From Clostridiales bacterium (lineage in GTDB: Bacteria > Bacillota_A > Clostridia > Peptostreptococcales > Anaerovoracaceae): a DNA stretch of 8,525 nt. The stretch is from assembly GCA_015058265.1 (NCBI GenBank), contig SVCR01000059.1, forward strand, positions 1-8,525. The letters run 5' to 3'. The position numbers and the translations under genes are program-made. Below, one piece after another: positions 1 to 8,000 of this stretch; the stretch's first letter is position 1; every line of letters begins with the position of its first letter. Below the pieces are notes generated by a model. It worked only from the letters and a program-made list of their open reading frames with translations. It was not told the origin of the DNA and did not search any database.

Positions 1-1032
1 AGCCACAGGAGATTCCTGATCCAGGCCAATCCTCCTCTGACCAAACTGATCAACAAGACTATCGGCACCAAGTGGCAGTCGGATCTTGACCGCATCAGTA
101 AGCTGAATGAGTATTCAGAAGACAGCGCGTTCCTTGATGAACTCGCTGATGCCAAGAGAGAGAATAAGGTCAGGCTTGCGAAATACATATCTGATCATAT
201 GGAGATCAACATTGATCCGGACTCAGTATTCGATGTTCAGGTCAAGAGGATACATGCTTACAAGAGACAGCTGCTGAACGGATTCAAGATCCTCGATCTG
301 TATAACAGACTCAAGGAGAATCCTGATCTTCCGATCAACAACTATACATTCATCTTCGCCGGCAAGGCAGCTCAGGGTTATGTTTTCGCTAAAGAAGTCA
401 TCAAATTCATAAACAGCCTTGCTGACGTGATCAATTCCGATCCTGTTGTCAGCCAGAGGATCAAGGTGGTATTCATAGAGAACTTCTGCGTATCCAATGC
501 CCAGCTCATCTATCCGGCGGCAGATATCAGCGAACAGATATCGACAGCCGGCAAGGAGGCGAGCGGAACAGGAAACATGAAGTTCATGATGAACGGCGCG
601 GTGACGCTCGGAACCATGGACGGAGCGAATGTTGAGATCAACCAGCTCGTCGGAGACGATAACATGGAGATCTTCGGTCTTTCATCAGATGAGGTCGATA
701 ACTATTACAGGAACGGCGGCTACAATTCGGTAGATGTCCGCAATTCCGATCCGAGACTTATACGCATCACTGATCAGCTGATCGACGGATTCTTCTCACG
801 CTGCGATTATAATTTCTGGGGTATACACGATGCTCTGTTCAGGAGCAATGATGAATACTTTGTCCTCGGAGATTTTGATTCTTATGTCAAGGCCTGGGAG
901 AATGTCGATAAGACATACAGTGACCACAGCAAGTGGAATGCAATGTCACTTGCCAACATAGCAAATTCAGCATTTTTCTCCAGTGACAGGACTATCACCG
1001 AGTATGCTGAAGACATCTGGAAGGTTCTCTGA
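1..1032 (+). CDS. glgP: Glycogen phosphorylase, C-terminal part (5' end outside the window)
   Basis: This is the last 343 residues of an alpha-glucan phosphorylase (GT35), which uses phosphate to release glucose-1-phosphate from the non-reducing ends of glycogen or maltodextrin in the cytoplasm. The frame is open from base 1 and the first residues, SHRRFLIQANPPL, match the family, so translation begins upstream; the internal ATG at 199 is not the start. Family motifs seen are DVQVKRIHAYKRQLLN, KAAQGY and STAGKEASGTGNMKF. The last contains the pyridoxal-phosphate lysine, residue 194 of this fragment, and is followed by GTMDGANVEI. The end, SDRTITEYAEDIWKVL, is the normal family C-terminus, so the 3' end is complete. 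Full-length members have about 750-850 residues, so more than half is missing. A 107-base gap without a convincing terminator separates it from glgC, so co-transcription is likely. Identification as a phosphorylase is firm; glycogen versus maltodextrin preference is inferred from the neighbours. Confidence 0.96.
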   Translation, partial: SHRRFLIQANPPLTKLINKTIGTKWQSDLDRISKLNEYSEDSAFLDELADAKRENKVRLAKYISDHMEINIDPDSVFDVQVKRIHAYKRQLLNGFKILDLYNRLKENPDLPINNYTFIFAGKAAQGYVFAKEVIKFINSLADVINSDPVVSQRIKVVFIENFCVSNAQLIYPAADISEQISTAGKEASGTGNMKFMMNGAVTLGTMDGANVEINQLVGDDNMEIFGLSSDEVDNYYRNGGYNSVDVRNSDPRLIRITDQLIDGFFSRCDYNFWGIHDALFRSNDEYFVLGDFDSYVKAWENVDKTYSDHSKWNAMSLANIANSAFFSSDRTITEYAEDIWKVL

Positions 1033-1051
1033 TCATCCGGGAGAATGATCA
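1030..1051 (+). repeat. 7+7 inverted repeat over the glgP stop codon
   Basis: TGATCAT (1030-1036) and ATGATCA (1045-1051) are perfect inverted arms around an 8-base loop, and the first arm includes the glgP stop codon. The stem is AT-rich and no T run follows, so it does not look like an intrinsic terminator. It could be a weak 3' hairpin or simply reflect the abundance of GATC in this sequence. Confidence 0.35.
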
Positions 1052-1052
1052 C

Positions 1053-1124
1053 GTATGGTAAGCACATAAAAGCTGTTAGTTATTATCAATTAAGTTACTA
1101 TATAGTTCTTTTCTTATGTTAATT
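1053..1124 (+). promoter_or_regulatory. AT-rich glgC leader with possible weak promoter
   Basis: This is most of the 107-base gap between glgP and glgC and is clearly more AT-rich than the genes. A -10-like TATAGT lies at 1101-1106, inside a perfect 10-base palindrome ACTATATAGT (1097-1106). No good -35 box sits 16-18 bases upstream, so a housekeeping promoter here is only a possibility. It may allow extra expression of glgCDA independently of glgP. I see no CcpA-type operator. Confidence 0.25.
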
Positions 1125-1139
1125 AGGAGGCGCTAGATC

Positions 1140-2270
1140 ATGAAGAAGAAAAAATGCATTGCGATGCTCCTGGCCGGAGGTCAGGGAAGCAGACTTGGCA
1201 GCTTGACTTCGAGTATCGCCAAGCCGGCAGTTTCATTCGGCGGCAAGTACAGGATCATAGACTTCGGTCTTTCCAACTGTGTCAACTCAGGGATCGATAC
1301 AGTAGGAATACTTGTACAGTATAAGCCGCTCATACTCAATCGCTACGTCGGGACAGGTGAATCCTGGGATCTTGCTGTTGCTGACGGAGGAGTACATATC
1401 CTTCCGCCATTTGCCGGTGAGACCGGAGGAGAGTGGTATGAAGGCACTGCAGATGCTATTTATCACAACATAGACTTCATAGATCTGTATGATCCGGAGA
1501 ACGTTCTGATCCTGTCCGGAGACCATATATACAAGATGAATTACAATCTCATGCTTGAAGAACATGAGCAGAGAAATGCAGACCTTACGGTTTCTGTTAT
1601 TGAAGTTCCTTGGGAGGAAGCTAGCAGATTCGGTATCATGACTGCTGATGAAGAGGACAAGATAGTCAAGTTCAGCGAGAAACCTAAAGAACCGGACAGC
1701 AATCTTGCTTCTATGGGAATCTATATCTTCTCATGGAAAGCTCTGCGCAAGGCTCTGCTTGAGGATCATGATGATCCGGAATCAAGCCATGATTTCGGTA
1801 AGGACATCATCCCTAAGATGCTGGCAGAGGGAAAGAATCTCATCGTTTACAGATTCCAGGGTTACTGGAGAGATGTAGGAACTGTCAAGAGCTACTATGA
1901 CAGTCAGATGGATCTGATGGATGATGTTGACAACATCAACGTCTTTACAAAAGACAGCAGAGTGTTCTCAAACTCCAATATCTATCCGCCTCAGTTCCTC
2001 GGCCCTAATGCCAACATCGGCAAATCCATGATATGCAATGGATGCACGGTATACGGAACAGTCAAGCATTCCATCATCGGAAGCGGCGCTGTTATCGGGG
2101 ATGGTACTGTAGTTGAGGATTCAATAGTTCTTCCTAATGCGATCATAGGCAGGAACTGCAGGATAACTAAGGCTATAGTAAATGAGGGAGTTGTCGTTGA
2201 TGACAATACTAATGTCGGCAGTGCTGACGGAGATGTTATGGTCTACGGCAACGCAAAACTGACCATTTAA
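1140..2270 (+). CDS. glgC: Glucose-1-phosphate adenylyltransferase, catalytic subunit
   Basis: GlgC makes ADP-glucose and pyrophosphate from glucose-1-phosphate and ATP, the committed step of bacterial glycogen synthesis. The 376-residue protein has normal Bacillota length. The nucleotidyltransferase domain fills about residues 5-255. It shows the nucleotide-binding loop LAGGQGSRL (11-19), [15 protein letters not shown] (28-42), WYEGTADA (99-106), SGDHIYKM with the catalytic Asp128, FSEKP (178-182), SMGIYIF (from 191) and YWRDVGT (242-248). The remainder, about 285-375, is a hexapeptide-repeat left-handed beta-helix. The start is fixed by AGGAGG at 1125-1130, nine bases ahead of ATG. The gene ends in tandem TAA stops (2268-2273), with glgD 16 bases further on. 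All active-site motifs are intact, in contrast to its partner GlgD. In Bacillota, GlgC is known to be activated by GlgD rather than by the sugar phosphates that control the enterobacterial enzyme. Confidence 0.97.
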   Translation: MKKKKCIAMLLAGGQGSRLGSLTSSIAKPAVSFGGKYRIIDFGLSNCVNSGIDTVGILVQYKPLILNRYVGTGESWDLAVADGGVHILPPFAGETGGEWYEGTADAIYHNIDFIDLYDPENVLILSGDHIYKMNYNLMLEEHEQRNADLTVSVIEVPWEEASRFGIMTADEEDKIVKFSEKPKEPDSNLASMGIYIFSWKALRKALLEDHDDPESSHDFGKDIIPKMLAEGKNLIVYRFQGYWRDVGTVKSYYDSQMDLMDDVDNINVFTKDSRVFSNSNIYPPQFLGPNANIGKSMICNGCTVYGTVKHSIIGSGAVIGDGTVVEDSIVLPNAIIGRNCRITKAIVNEGVVVDDNTNVGSADGDVMVYGNAKLTI

Positions 2271-2286
2271 TAAGGAGGCGCAGGAA

Positions 2287-3390
2287 ATGAAAACAATAGG
2301 ATTGATTTCAGCTAATTACGACAACGACAGTTTTGGCGCGCTGACTGAGAACAGAACGCTGGCTTCGCTTCCTTATGGCGGAAGATACAGACTGATAGAC
2401 TTTGCGCTGTCTAGCATGGTCAACTCAGGAATCACTACCGTAGGGATCATTGCTCCTTATAATTCAGGATCACTGATCGACCACATCGGTATCGGTAATC
2501 CGTGGTCTCTCGGCCGTAAGAGCGGAGGGCTGTTCCTCATGCCTGGTTCGGTTTATGGCATCCAGGCAATGGGAAGCAGATTCCTGCTCAGAGATCTGAT
2601 CGTAAACAGAAATTTCTTCGAGAGAGACGATGCTGATTATGTAATTCTTACGGGCAGCAGTGATGTATGCAATATGGACTTCGAGCCGCTCATCAAGTAT
2701 CATCATAATTCGTCAAATCCTATCACCATGGTATATAAAAAGCTGCCAAGGGGTGAGGATGTGACAGGATACTTCGTGGATATGGATGAAGACGGCAATG
2801 TCTGCGCTATCAGAAACGAAGGAAGCGGCTGGTCGAATTATTTCACGGACTGCTTCATTGCAGACAGGGAGTTCATGATCGACTTCATCAACTGGTTCAC
2901 AGCTCTTGACTATATGGATATGATCAACATCCTGAGAGATAACCTTGACACGATCGATATCGGAACCTTCGAGTTCAAGGGATATTTAGGAAAGATCAAC
3001 AACGCAGCTGATCTCCTCAAAGTCAATCAGGATATGTGTGATTATGATATCCGTAATGAGGTCTTCTGCAACCCTGAGAGGATGATCTACACCAAGACAC
3101 AGGATGAAGCTCCGGCATTCTTCCTCCCTGAGTCAGATGTAAGAAATTCGATCATTTCCGCAGGCTGCAGGATCGAAGGAAGAGTAGAAAACAGCATTAT
3201 ATTCAGAAGTGTTAATATCGCCAAGGGCGCTGTAGTCAAGAACAGCGTCATAATGATGCATGGCGAGATCGGGGAGAATGCTGTAATAGACAACGTCATC
3301 TGCGACAAGTATGTCACTATCAATGACGGAGTCAAAATATATGGAGGCGGAGGAGAGCCGATCATAATCGGCAAGGGAAAGACCATCTGA
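2287..3390 (+). CDS. glgD: GlgD, non-catalytic partner subunit of ADP-glucose pyrophosphorylase
   Basis: GlgD is a 367-residue paralogue of GlgC that forms the heteromeric Bacillota ADP-glucose pyrophosphorylase. The fold markers remain: PYGGRYRLIDFALSSMVNSGI at about 29-49, and a C-terminal hexapeptide-repeat beta-helix from about 275 to the end. The catalytic signatures are lost. The glycine-rich nucleotide loop is replaced by LISANYDND (6-14). SGDHIYKM becomes TGSSDVCNM (122-130), so the catalytic Asp is Ser124. WYEGTADA has no counterpart, and YWRDVGT becomes GYLGKIN (232-238). This pattern is what known GlgD proteins show, and experiments on Geobacillus and Streptococcus pairs indicate that GlgD alone is inactive but stimulates GlgC. 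The start follows AGGAGG (2273-2278) by eight bases, and the 16-base gap after glgC implies translation from one message. Confidence is high; the stimulatory role is from family knowledge. Confidence 0.96.
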   Translation: MKTIGLISANYDNDSFGALTENRTLASLPYGGRYRLIDFALSSMVNSGITTVGIIAPYNSGSLIDHIGIGNPWSLGRKSGGLFLMPGSVYGIQAMGSRFLLRDLIVNRNFFERDDADYVILTGSSDVCNMDFEPLIKYHHNSSNPITMVYKKLPRGEDVTGYFVDMDEDGNVCAIRNEGSGWSNYFTDCFIADREFMIDFINWFTALDYMDMINILRDNLDTIDIGTFEFKGYLGKINNAADLLKVNQDMCDYDIRNEVFCNPERMIYTKTQDEAPAFFLPESDVRNSIISAGCRIEGRVENSIIFRSVNIAKGAVVKNSVIMMHGEIGENAVIDNVICDKYVTINDGVKIYGGGGEPIIIGKGKTI

Positions 3391-3398
3391 TATGGCAT

Positions 3399-3412
3399 CC
3401 GCATTATTGCGG
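3399..3412 (+). repeat. Small hairpin in the glgD-glgA gap
   Basis: CCGCA (3399-3403) and TGCGG (3408-3412) pair perfectly around TTAT in the 50-base gap between glgD and glgA. No T run follows, so it is not a terminator. It lies 18 bases upstream of the glgA ribosome binding site, so a role as an RNA processing or stability element is possible but unproven. Confidence 0.35.
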
Positions 3413-3440
3413 TAACCTCTTCGCTGGATAAGGAGAGTAT

Positions 3441-4892
3441 ATGGGAGATAAAACCAAAGTATTATTTGCTGCTTTTGAAGCAACACCTTTCATCAAGACA
3501 GGCGGTCTCGGAGATGTTGCAGGATCTCTTCCTGCATATATCAAAAACGATTGTTATGATGCTCGCGTCATCCTGCCTCTGCTGAATACTATTCCTGAAG
3601 AGTACAGGAATAAAATGAGGTATGTTGATAACTACATGGTACCGCTTGGATGGAGATCCCAGTATTGCGGGCTCTTCAAGCTCAGAAAGGGCAATGTAAC
3701 TTATTATTTCCTCGATAATGAATACTATTTTAAGAGGGGTAGTGTATACGGGGAATTTGATGATGGTGAGAGAGTCGCTTTCTTCTCGGCAGCAGTTCTG
3801 GAGACGATCAAGCATATTGCAAAGAACTTTGCGCCCGATATCCTCCATTGCAATGACTGGCACACTGCGTTGGTGCCGGTATTCCTGAGAGAACTCTACA
3901 GGGGGGATGAGCTCTATGATCGCATCAAGACCGTATTCACGATACACAATCTGAAGTTCCAGGGACAATATGACAAGTATATGGTTGGAGATGTCCTCGG
4001 CCTTCAGACCACACCGGCTGCCGGTCAGATGAATCATAACGACAACGTAAATTTCTTGCAGGGCGCAGTTATCTACTCAGATGCAGTAACTACCGTCAGC
4101 CCGACATATGCTGATGAGATATGTTCAGTGCAGTATGGAGAAGGGCTTGAAGGGCTGTTCACTTCCAGAAAATATAAGTTGTACGGGATCATCAACGGTA
4201 TCGACCGCAAGAGCTTTGATCCTAAGACTGATAAGAACATTTTTACCAATTACAGCCGCAACAGCATGAACAAAAAGGTCGAGAATAAGCTTGCTCTTCA
4301 GAGAGAGCTTGGGCTGAAAGAAGACCCGGATGTGCCGCTGTTCGCTATGGTCAGCAGACTTACGCACCAGAAGGGTGCAAACCTTATAGCCGAGCTGCTG
4401 CCTGAATTCGCGGAGCGGAATATGCAGGTGGCTGTACTGGGCACCGGTGACTACAAGTATGAAAATGCTATCGGTGAATTCGCTTACAAGAATCCTGAGA
4501 ATTTCGCGGCGAGGATCACATTCAACGAATCACTCTCAAGAAGATTCTATGCCGGCTCTGATGTATTCCTCATGCCGTCAGAATTTGAGCCATGCGGACT
4601 GTCGCAGATGATATCGATGCGCTACGGATCGCTGCCTCTTGTAAGAGAGACGGGCGGCCTCAAGGACACGGTCAATGGTTACTGGGATGCAGGAGAAAAG
4701 GCTGACGGATTCTCATTCAGAGATTTTGATAAGTCCGGTCTGAGAAATGCAGTTGACCTTGCGCTCAGCCTGTGGTTCGACAACAAGGACATGTGGCAGA
4801 AGCTCATGACCAACGCAATGGGAAGACACTTCGGATGGGAGGAATCCGCTGAAGAGTACAGAAAGCTGTACGACAAACTTCTCGGCAGATAG
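3441..4892 (+). CDS. glgA: Glycogen synthase (ADP-glucose type, GT5)
   Basis: GlgA transfers glucose from ADP-glucose to the non-reducing end of an alpha-1,4 glucan. At 483 residues it is of normal length for bacterial GT5 enzymes. The N-terminal Rossmann domain carries KTGGLGDV (19-26), the ADP-glucose and acceptor loop, followed by HCNDWHT (136-142) and TIHNLKFQGQ (167-176). INGID at 251-255 precedes the second domain, which has SRLTHQKG (305-312), EFEPCGL (381-387) with the conserved retaining-GT Glu383, and RETGGLKDTV (from 402). All expected motifs are present and no frameshift is visible. The ribosome binding site AAGGAG (3430-3435) is only five bases from ATG, somewhat short, but KTGGLGDV at the usual distance from the N-terminus supports this start. 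It is the last gene of the glgP-glgC-glgD-glgA unit and is followed by an intrinsic terminator. It is predicted to be cytoplasmic, with no signal peptide or membrane segment. Confidence 0.97.
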   Translation: MGDKTKVLFAAFEATPFIKTGGLGDVAGSLPAYIKNDCYDARVILPLLNTIPEEYRNKMRYVDNYMVPLGWRSQYCGLFKLRKGNVTYYFLDNEYYFKRGSVYGEFDDGERVAFFSAAVLETIKHIAKNFAPDILHCNDWHTALVPVFLRELYRGDELYDRIKTVFTIHNLKFQGQYDKYMVGDVLGLQTTPAAGQMNHNDNVNFLQGAVIYSDAVTTVSPTYADEICSVQYGEGLEGLFTSRKYKLYGIINGIDRKSFDPKTDKNIFTNYSRNSMNKKVENKLALQRELGLKEDPDVPLFAMVSRLTHQKGANLIAELLPEFAERNMQVAVLGTGDYKYENAIGEFAYKNPENFAARITFNESLSRRFYAGSDVFLMPSEFEPCGLSQMISMRYGSLPLVRETGGLKDTVNGYWDAGEKADGFSFRDFDKSGLRNAVDLALSLWFDNKDMWQKLMTNAMGRHFGWEESAEEYRKLYDKLLGR

Positions 4893-4935
4893 CAGATGAT
4901 GCCGCTTCAGGCTGATCAGGATAAAAAAGCAGTAT

Positions 4936-4973
4936 GAGGGAGATCGGAAACACACTCCGGTCTCTCTTTTTCT
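4936..4973 (+). terminator. Intrinsic terminator after glgA
   Basis: GAGGGAGATCGG (4936-4947) pairs with CCGGTCTCTCTT (4957-4968) around a 9-base loop. This gives 12 pairs in RNA, three of them G-U, with the GC-rich end at the loop. The downstream strand runs directly into TTTTTCT (4967-4973). This is a textbook Rho-independent terminator and ends the glgCDA message 44 bases after the glgA stop. A six-A run at 4923-4928 lies a few bases upstream of the stem, so weak activity in the opposite direction is conceivable, though no opposing gene is seen. Confidence 0.9.
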
Positions 4974-4994
4974 ATGCGCATTAACTGATTTCAA

Positions 4995-5023
4995 TGGACT
5001 GAATATGCAAAGAAATGTATAAT
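4995..5023 (+). promoter_or_regulatory. Sigma-A type promoter for the GH13-GH77 gene
   Basis: TGGACT (4995-5000, four of six matches to TTGACA) is followed after exactly 17 bases by a perfect TATAAT (5018-5023). A start site near base 5030 would give a leader of about 70 bases before the ATG at 5100. It sits between the glgA terminator and the next gene in an AT-rich stretch, as expected for a real promoter. This makes the fusion gene a separate transcription unit from glgCDA. Confidence 0.75.
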
Positions 5024-5031
5024 TAACAGCG

Positions 5032-5070
5032 ATGCTGACAGAATACTGCATCAGCAGTATTGCGGAGCAT
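5032..5070 (+). promoter_or_regulatory. Perfect inverted repeat in the leader: operator or structured 5' UTR
   Basis: AATACTGC (5042-5049) and GCAGTATT (5054-5061) are perfect 8-base inverted arms separated by ATCA. An outer pair, ATGCT (5032-5036) with AGCAT (5066-5070), extends this to a two-tier stem with a small internal loop. An alternative pairing, TGCTGA (5033-5038) with TCAGCA (5051-5056), excludes the inner stem. The element begins just past the predicted transcription start and ends about 20 bases before the ribosome binding site. Its position fits either a repressor operator or a leader hairpin. It lacks the central CG of typical LacI/MalR-type operators, no T run follows it, and I do not recognise a known riboswitch. 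The function is unknown. Confidence 0.6.
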
Positions 5071-5099
5071 ATAAATACAGAACAAGCAAAGGAAAATGA

Positions 5100-8000
5100 A
5101 TGAGGGTATATCATAATTCGAGACTGAAAGATCACAGAGAACCGTTCGGTGCGGTACAGACCGGGACGGAGATCCGCCTTGCGCTCGAAGCGGAAGGGGA
5201 GAATATTGAAAATGTAAGACTCCTGTTATGGAGAGATGAGGCTGCAGTTCCTCAGTTTGTCGACATGAAGCAGACTGCTGCCGGCAGATATGAGATAACT
5301 GTAAACGCGCCTGAGACCGGCTGTCTGTTGTGGTACGCGTTCTCAGTGGAGATCGAAGAGGATGACTCGCGCGAAGTCATCTATTACGGAAACAACTATG
5401 AAGAACTGGGAGGAGAGGGCTGCATCTGGCAGACGGAACCTCACAGATATCAGATAACAGTATATAAAGCAGCAGAAGTACCTTCCTGGTACAGGGACGG
5501 CATCGTTTACCAGATATTTCCGGACAGATTTGCCAGAGATGACAACTGGAAGGAGAGATGCCTCAAAGATATTGAGAGCGGAAGATACGGGAATGGCGGA
5601 GAGAGACGCTTTGTCCAGGAGGACTGGAATACGCCTGCGTTTTATGTAAGAGATGAGAACGGAAGAGTAACGGATTGGCCGATATACGGAGGAAGCTTTA
5701 AAGGGATAGAGAGCAAGCTGGATTATCTCAGATCGCTCGGTGTTACTGCCATATATCTCAATCCGGTGGTCGAAGCGGTATCCAACCACCGCTACGATAC
5801 GGCTGATTATATGAAGCCGGATCCTGCGCTCGGGACTGAAGAGGAATTCAAAGAACTGGCGGAAGCTGCTGCGGAAAGAGGGATCCATCTGATCCTTGAC
5901 GGTGTGTTCAGCCATACAGGCTCCGACAGCAAGTACTTCGACAGATATGGTAATTATGAAGGCGTGTCCGTAGGGGCATACCGGCATGAGGATTCTCCGT
6001 ACAGGAGCTGGTACAGGTTCGATGAGAATGAGCCATGCGGATACAGGTCCTGGTGGGGAGTTGATGATCTTCCTGAGGTAGAGGAGAACGATCCGGGCTT
6101 CAGAGAGCTTATAACAGGAGAACAAGGCGTGATCGCTCACTGGATGGAGCTGGGAGCTTCAGGATGGAGACTTGATGTGGCGGATGAGCTTCCCGACAGC
6201 TTCATTGAGGCTGTCAGGAAGAGAGTCAAATCATCAGGCGAGGATTCTCTGCTGATCGGCGAGGTCTGGGAGGACGCGAGCAACAAGATCAGCTATGGAG
6301 AAAGACGCCGCTATCTGCTTGGTGATGAGCTGGACGGAACTATGAACTATCCGCTCAGAACTATCCTGCTCGATTATATCAACTATACGATCGGTTCTGA
6401 AGGAGCATGTGATATGCTGATGAGCCTCAAGGAGAACTATCCTGAGGAAAGCTTTTACGGCGCGCTCAATCTGATAGGAAGCCACGACAGAGAGAGGATC
6501 ATTACTGCCATGGCGGCTGAAGAGGATTATCCGTCGGCGGTAAACAAAGTCAAGGTCCTGTCTGCACTTCAGTTCGCTTTGCCGGGCGTTCCGTGTATTT
6601 ACTACGGAGATGAGGCAGGACTTACCGGCGGTGTTGATCCGCTCAATCGTAACGGATTCCCGTGGGGATATGAGAATCTCGATCTCGGATATCATTACCG
6701 CATGCTTGGACTTATATATGATGAACACCCTGTTCTTAAGGATGGTGAGTTCATTCCTCTTTCCGGAAGAGAAGGGATCAACGATGATGTTTTTGCCTTC
6801 ATAAGATCATATGCCGGCAAAGCGGAAGAAGCGGAAGACATCGAGAGCATACTTGTTCTGGCCAACAGAAGCTACGGCCCGTCGGATGTTGACTTGTCAT
6901 TTATTGATGAAGCACGCTGCGGATATGCGATCGATCTGTTGACAGGTGATGTTTTTGAGCCTGATGAAAGCGGCTCACTCGGTGTCATCCATATGGACAG
7001 ACTTTCAGCTATGATCATCTGTCTCCAGGAGAAGGAACCTGAACTCGAAATGAGTGGCAGAAGCGCAGGCGTAGTATGCCATATCAGTTCGCTGGGCGAG
7101 GGAGCTCTCGGGAAACCTGCAAGAGAATTTGCAGATTATCTTGCTTTGGCCGGAATGAAGGTCTGGCAGGTGCTTCCGCTCAATCCTGCGGGACTGGGAG
7201 GATCTCCGTACAGCAGCTACTCGGCATTTGCAGGAGACCCGAATTTCATTGACCGCACTGAACTGCCTGATGATAGCGGGCTGGAAAGATTCATTAGTGA
7301 AAACAGGGGCTGGCTGGACGAATACACTGCATATGCATTGGTAAGGGAAGTCATGGACGGCGAGCCTTGGTTCAAATGGCCGGATGAGTATAAATTCGGA
7401 GATCCGAGGGAGATACTTGACAAGCTGGAACCAGAATACGGAGACAGGATCAGCGAGCTGATACATGAACAGTATTGGTTCAGTGTGCAATGGGACAGAC
7501 TGAGAGAATACGCAGGGGCCAGAGGCATCAGTATCATGGGAGATCTTCCTATGTACATGTCTGCTGACAGCGCTGATGTATGGGGAAACAAAGAAATATT
7601 CAGATTGGATGAGAACGGCGGGCAGAAGGTGCACGCCGGAGTGCCGCCTGATGCATTCAGCGGAGAAGGCCAGGATTGGGGCAATCCGCTGTATGACTGG
7701 GAGAAGCTGAGAGAGGGTGGCTATTCCTGGTGGATGAGAAGGATAGAACAGTGCGCGAGAAGATACGACATTCTCAGGATCGATCATTTTCGCGGACTTT
7801 CAGAGTATTATGCTATCCCTGAAGGAGGGAAACCTTCGGAGGGCATGTGGCAGCACAGCGCGGGGCTGAGATTCGTAAAAGCTATCCGCAGGATGCTGAA
7901 GAGGGAAGGATTGGAGCTAAAGCTGCTGGCTGAGGACCTCGGCTATCTCGATGCCGGAGTCAAGGATCTCATCAGACTGTCCGGCCTGCCGGGTATGGAT

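Noticed and set aside
199..1032. Treating the ATG at 199 as the start of a short phosphorylase
   Set aside because: The frame is open and family-like from base 1 (SHRRFLIQANPPL), so the gene is cut by the window edge rather than short.
1030..1051. Hairpin at the end of glgP as a terminator
   Set aside because: The stem is AT-rich and no T run follows it.
3462..4037. 191-codon open frame on the - strand inside glgA
   Set aside because: It overlaps the conserved GlgA N-terminal domain and resembles no protein I recognise.
5096..5116. ATG at 5096 as an alternative start or leader peptide
   Set aside because: It reads only six codons before TAA. Overlap with the real start could in principle matter, but nothing supports a functional peptide.
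5343..6140. 265-codon open frame on the - strand opposite the GH13 domain
   Set aside because: It lies wholly inside a gene with clear catalytic motifs, its translation shows no recognisable domain, and I see no promoter or ribosome binding site for it. It is a codon-usage shadow.
7005..7787. 260-codon open frame on the - strand opposite the GH77 domain
   Set aside because: Same reasoning: it is antisense to conserved GH77 motifs and its product has no recognisable family features.
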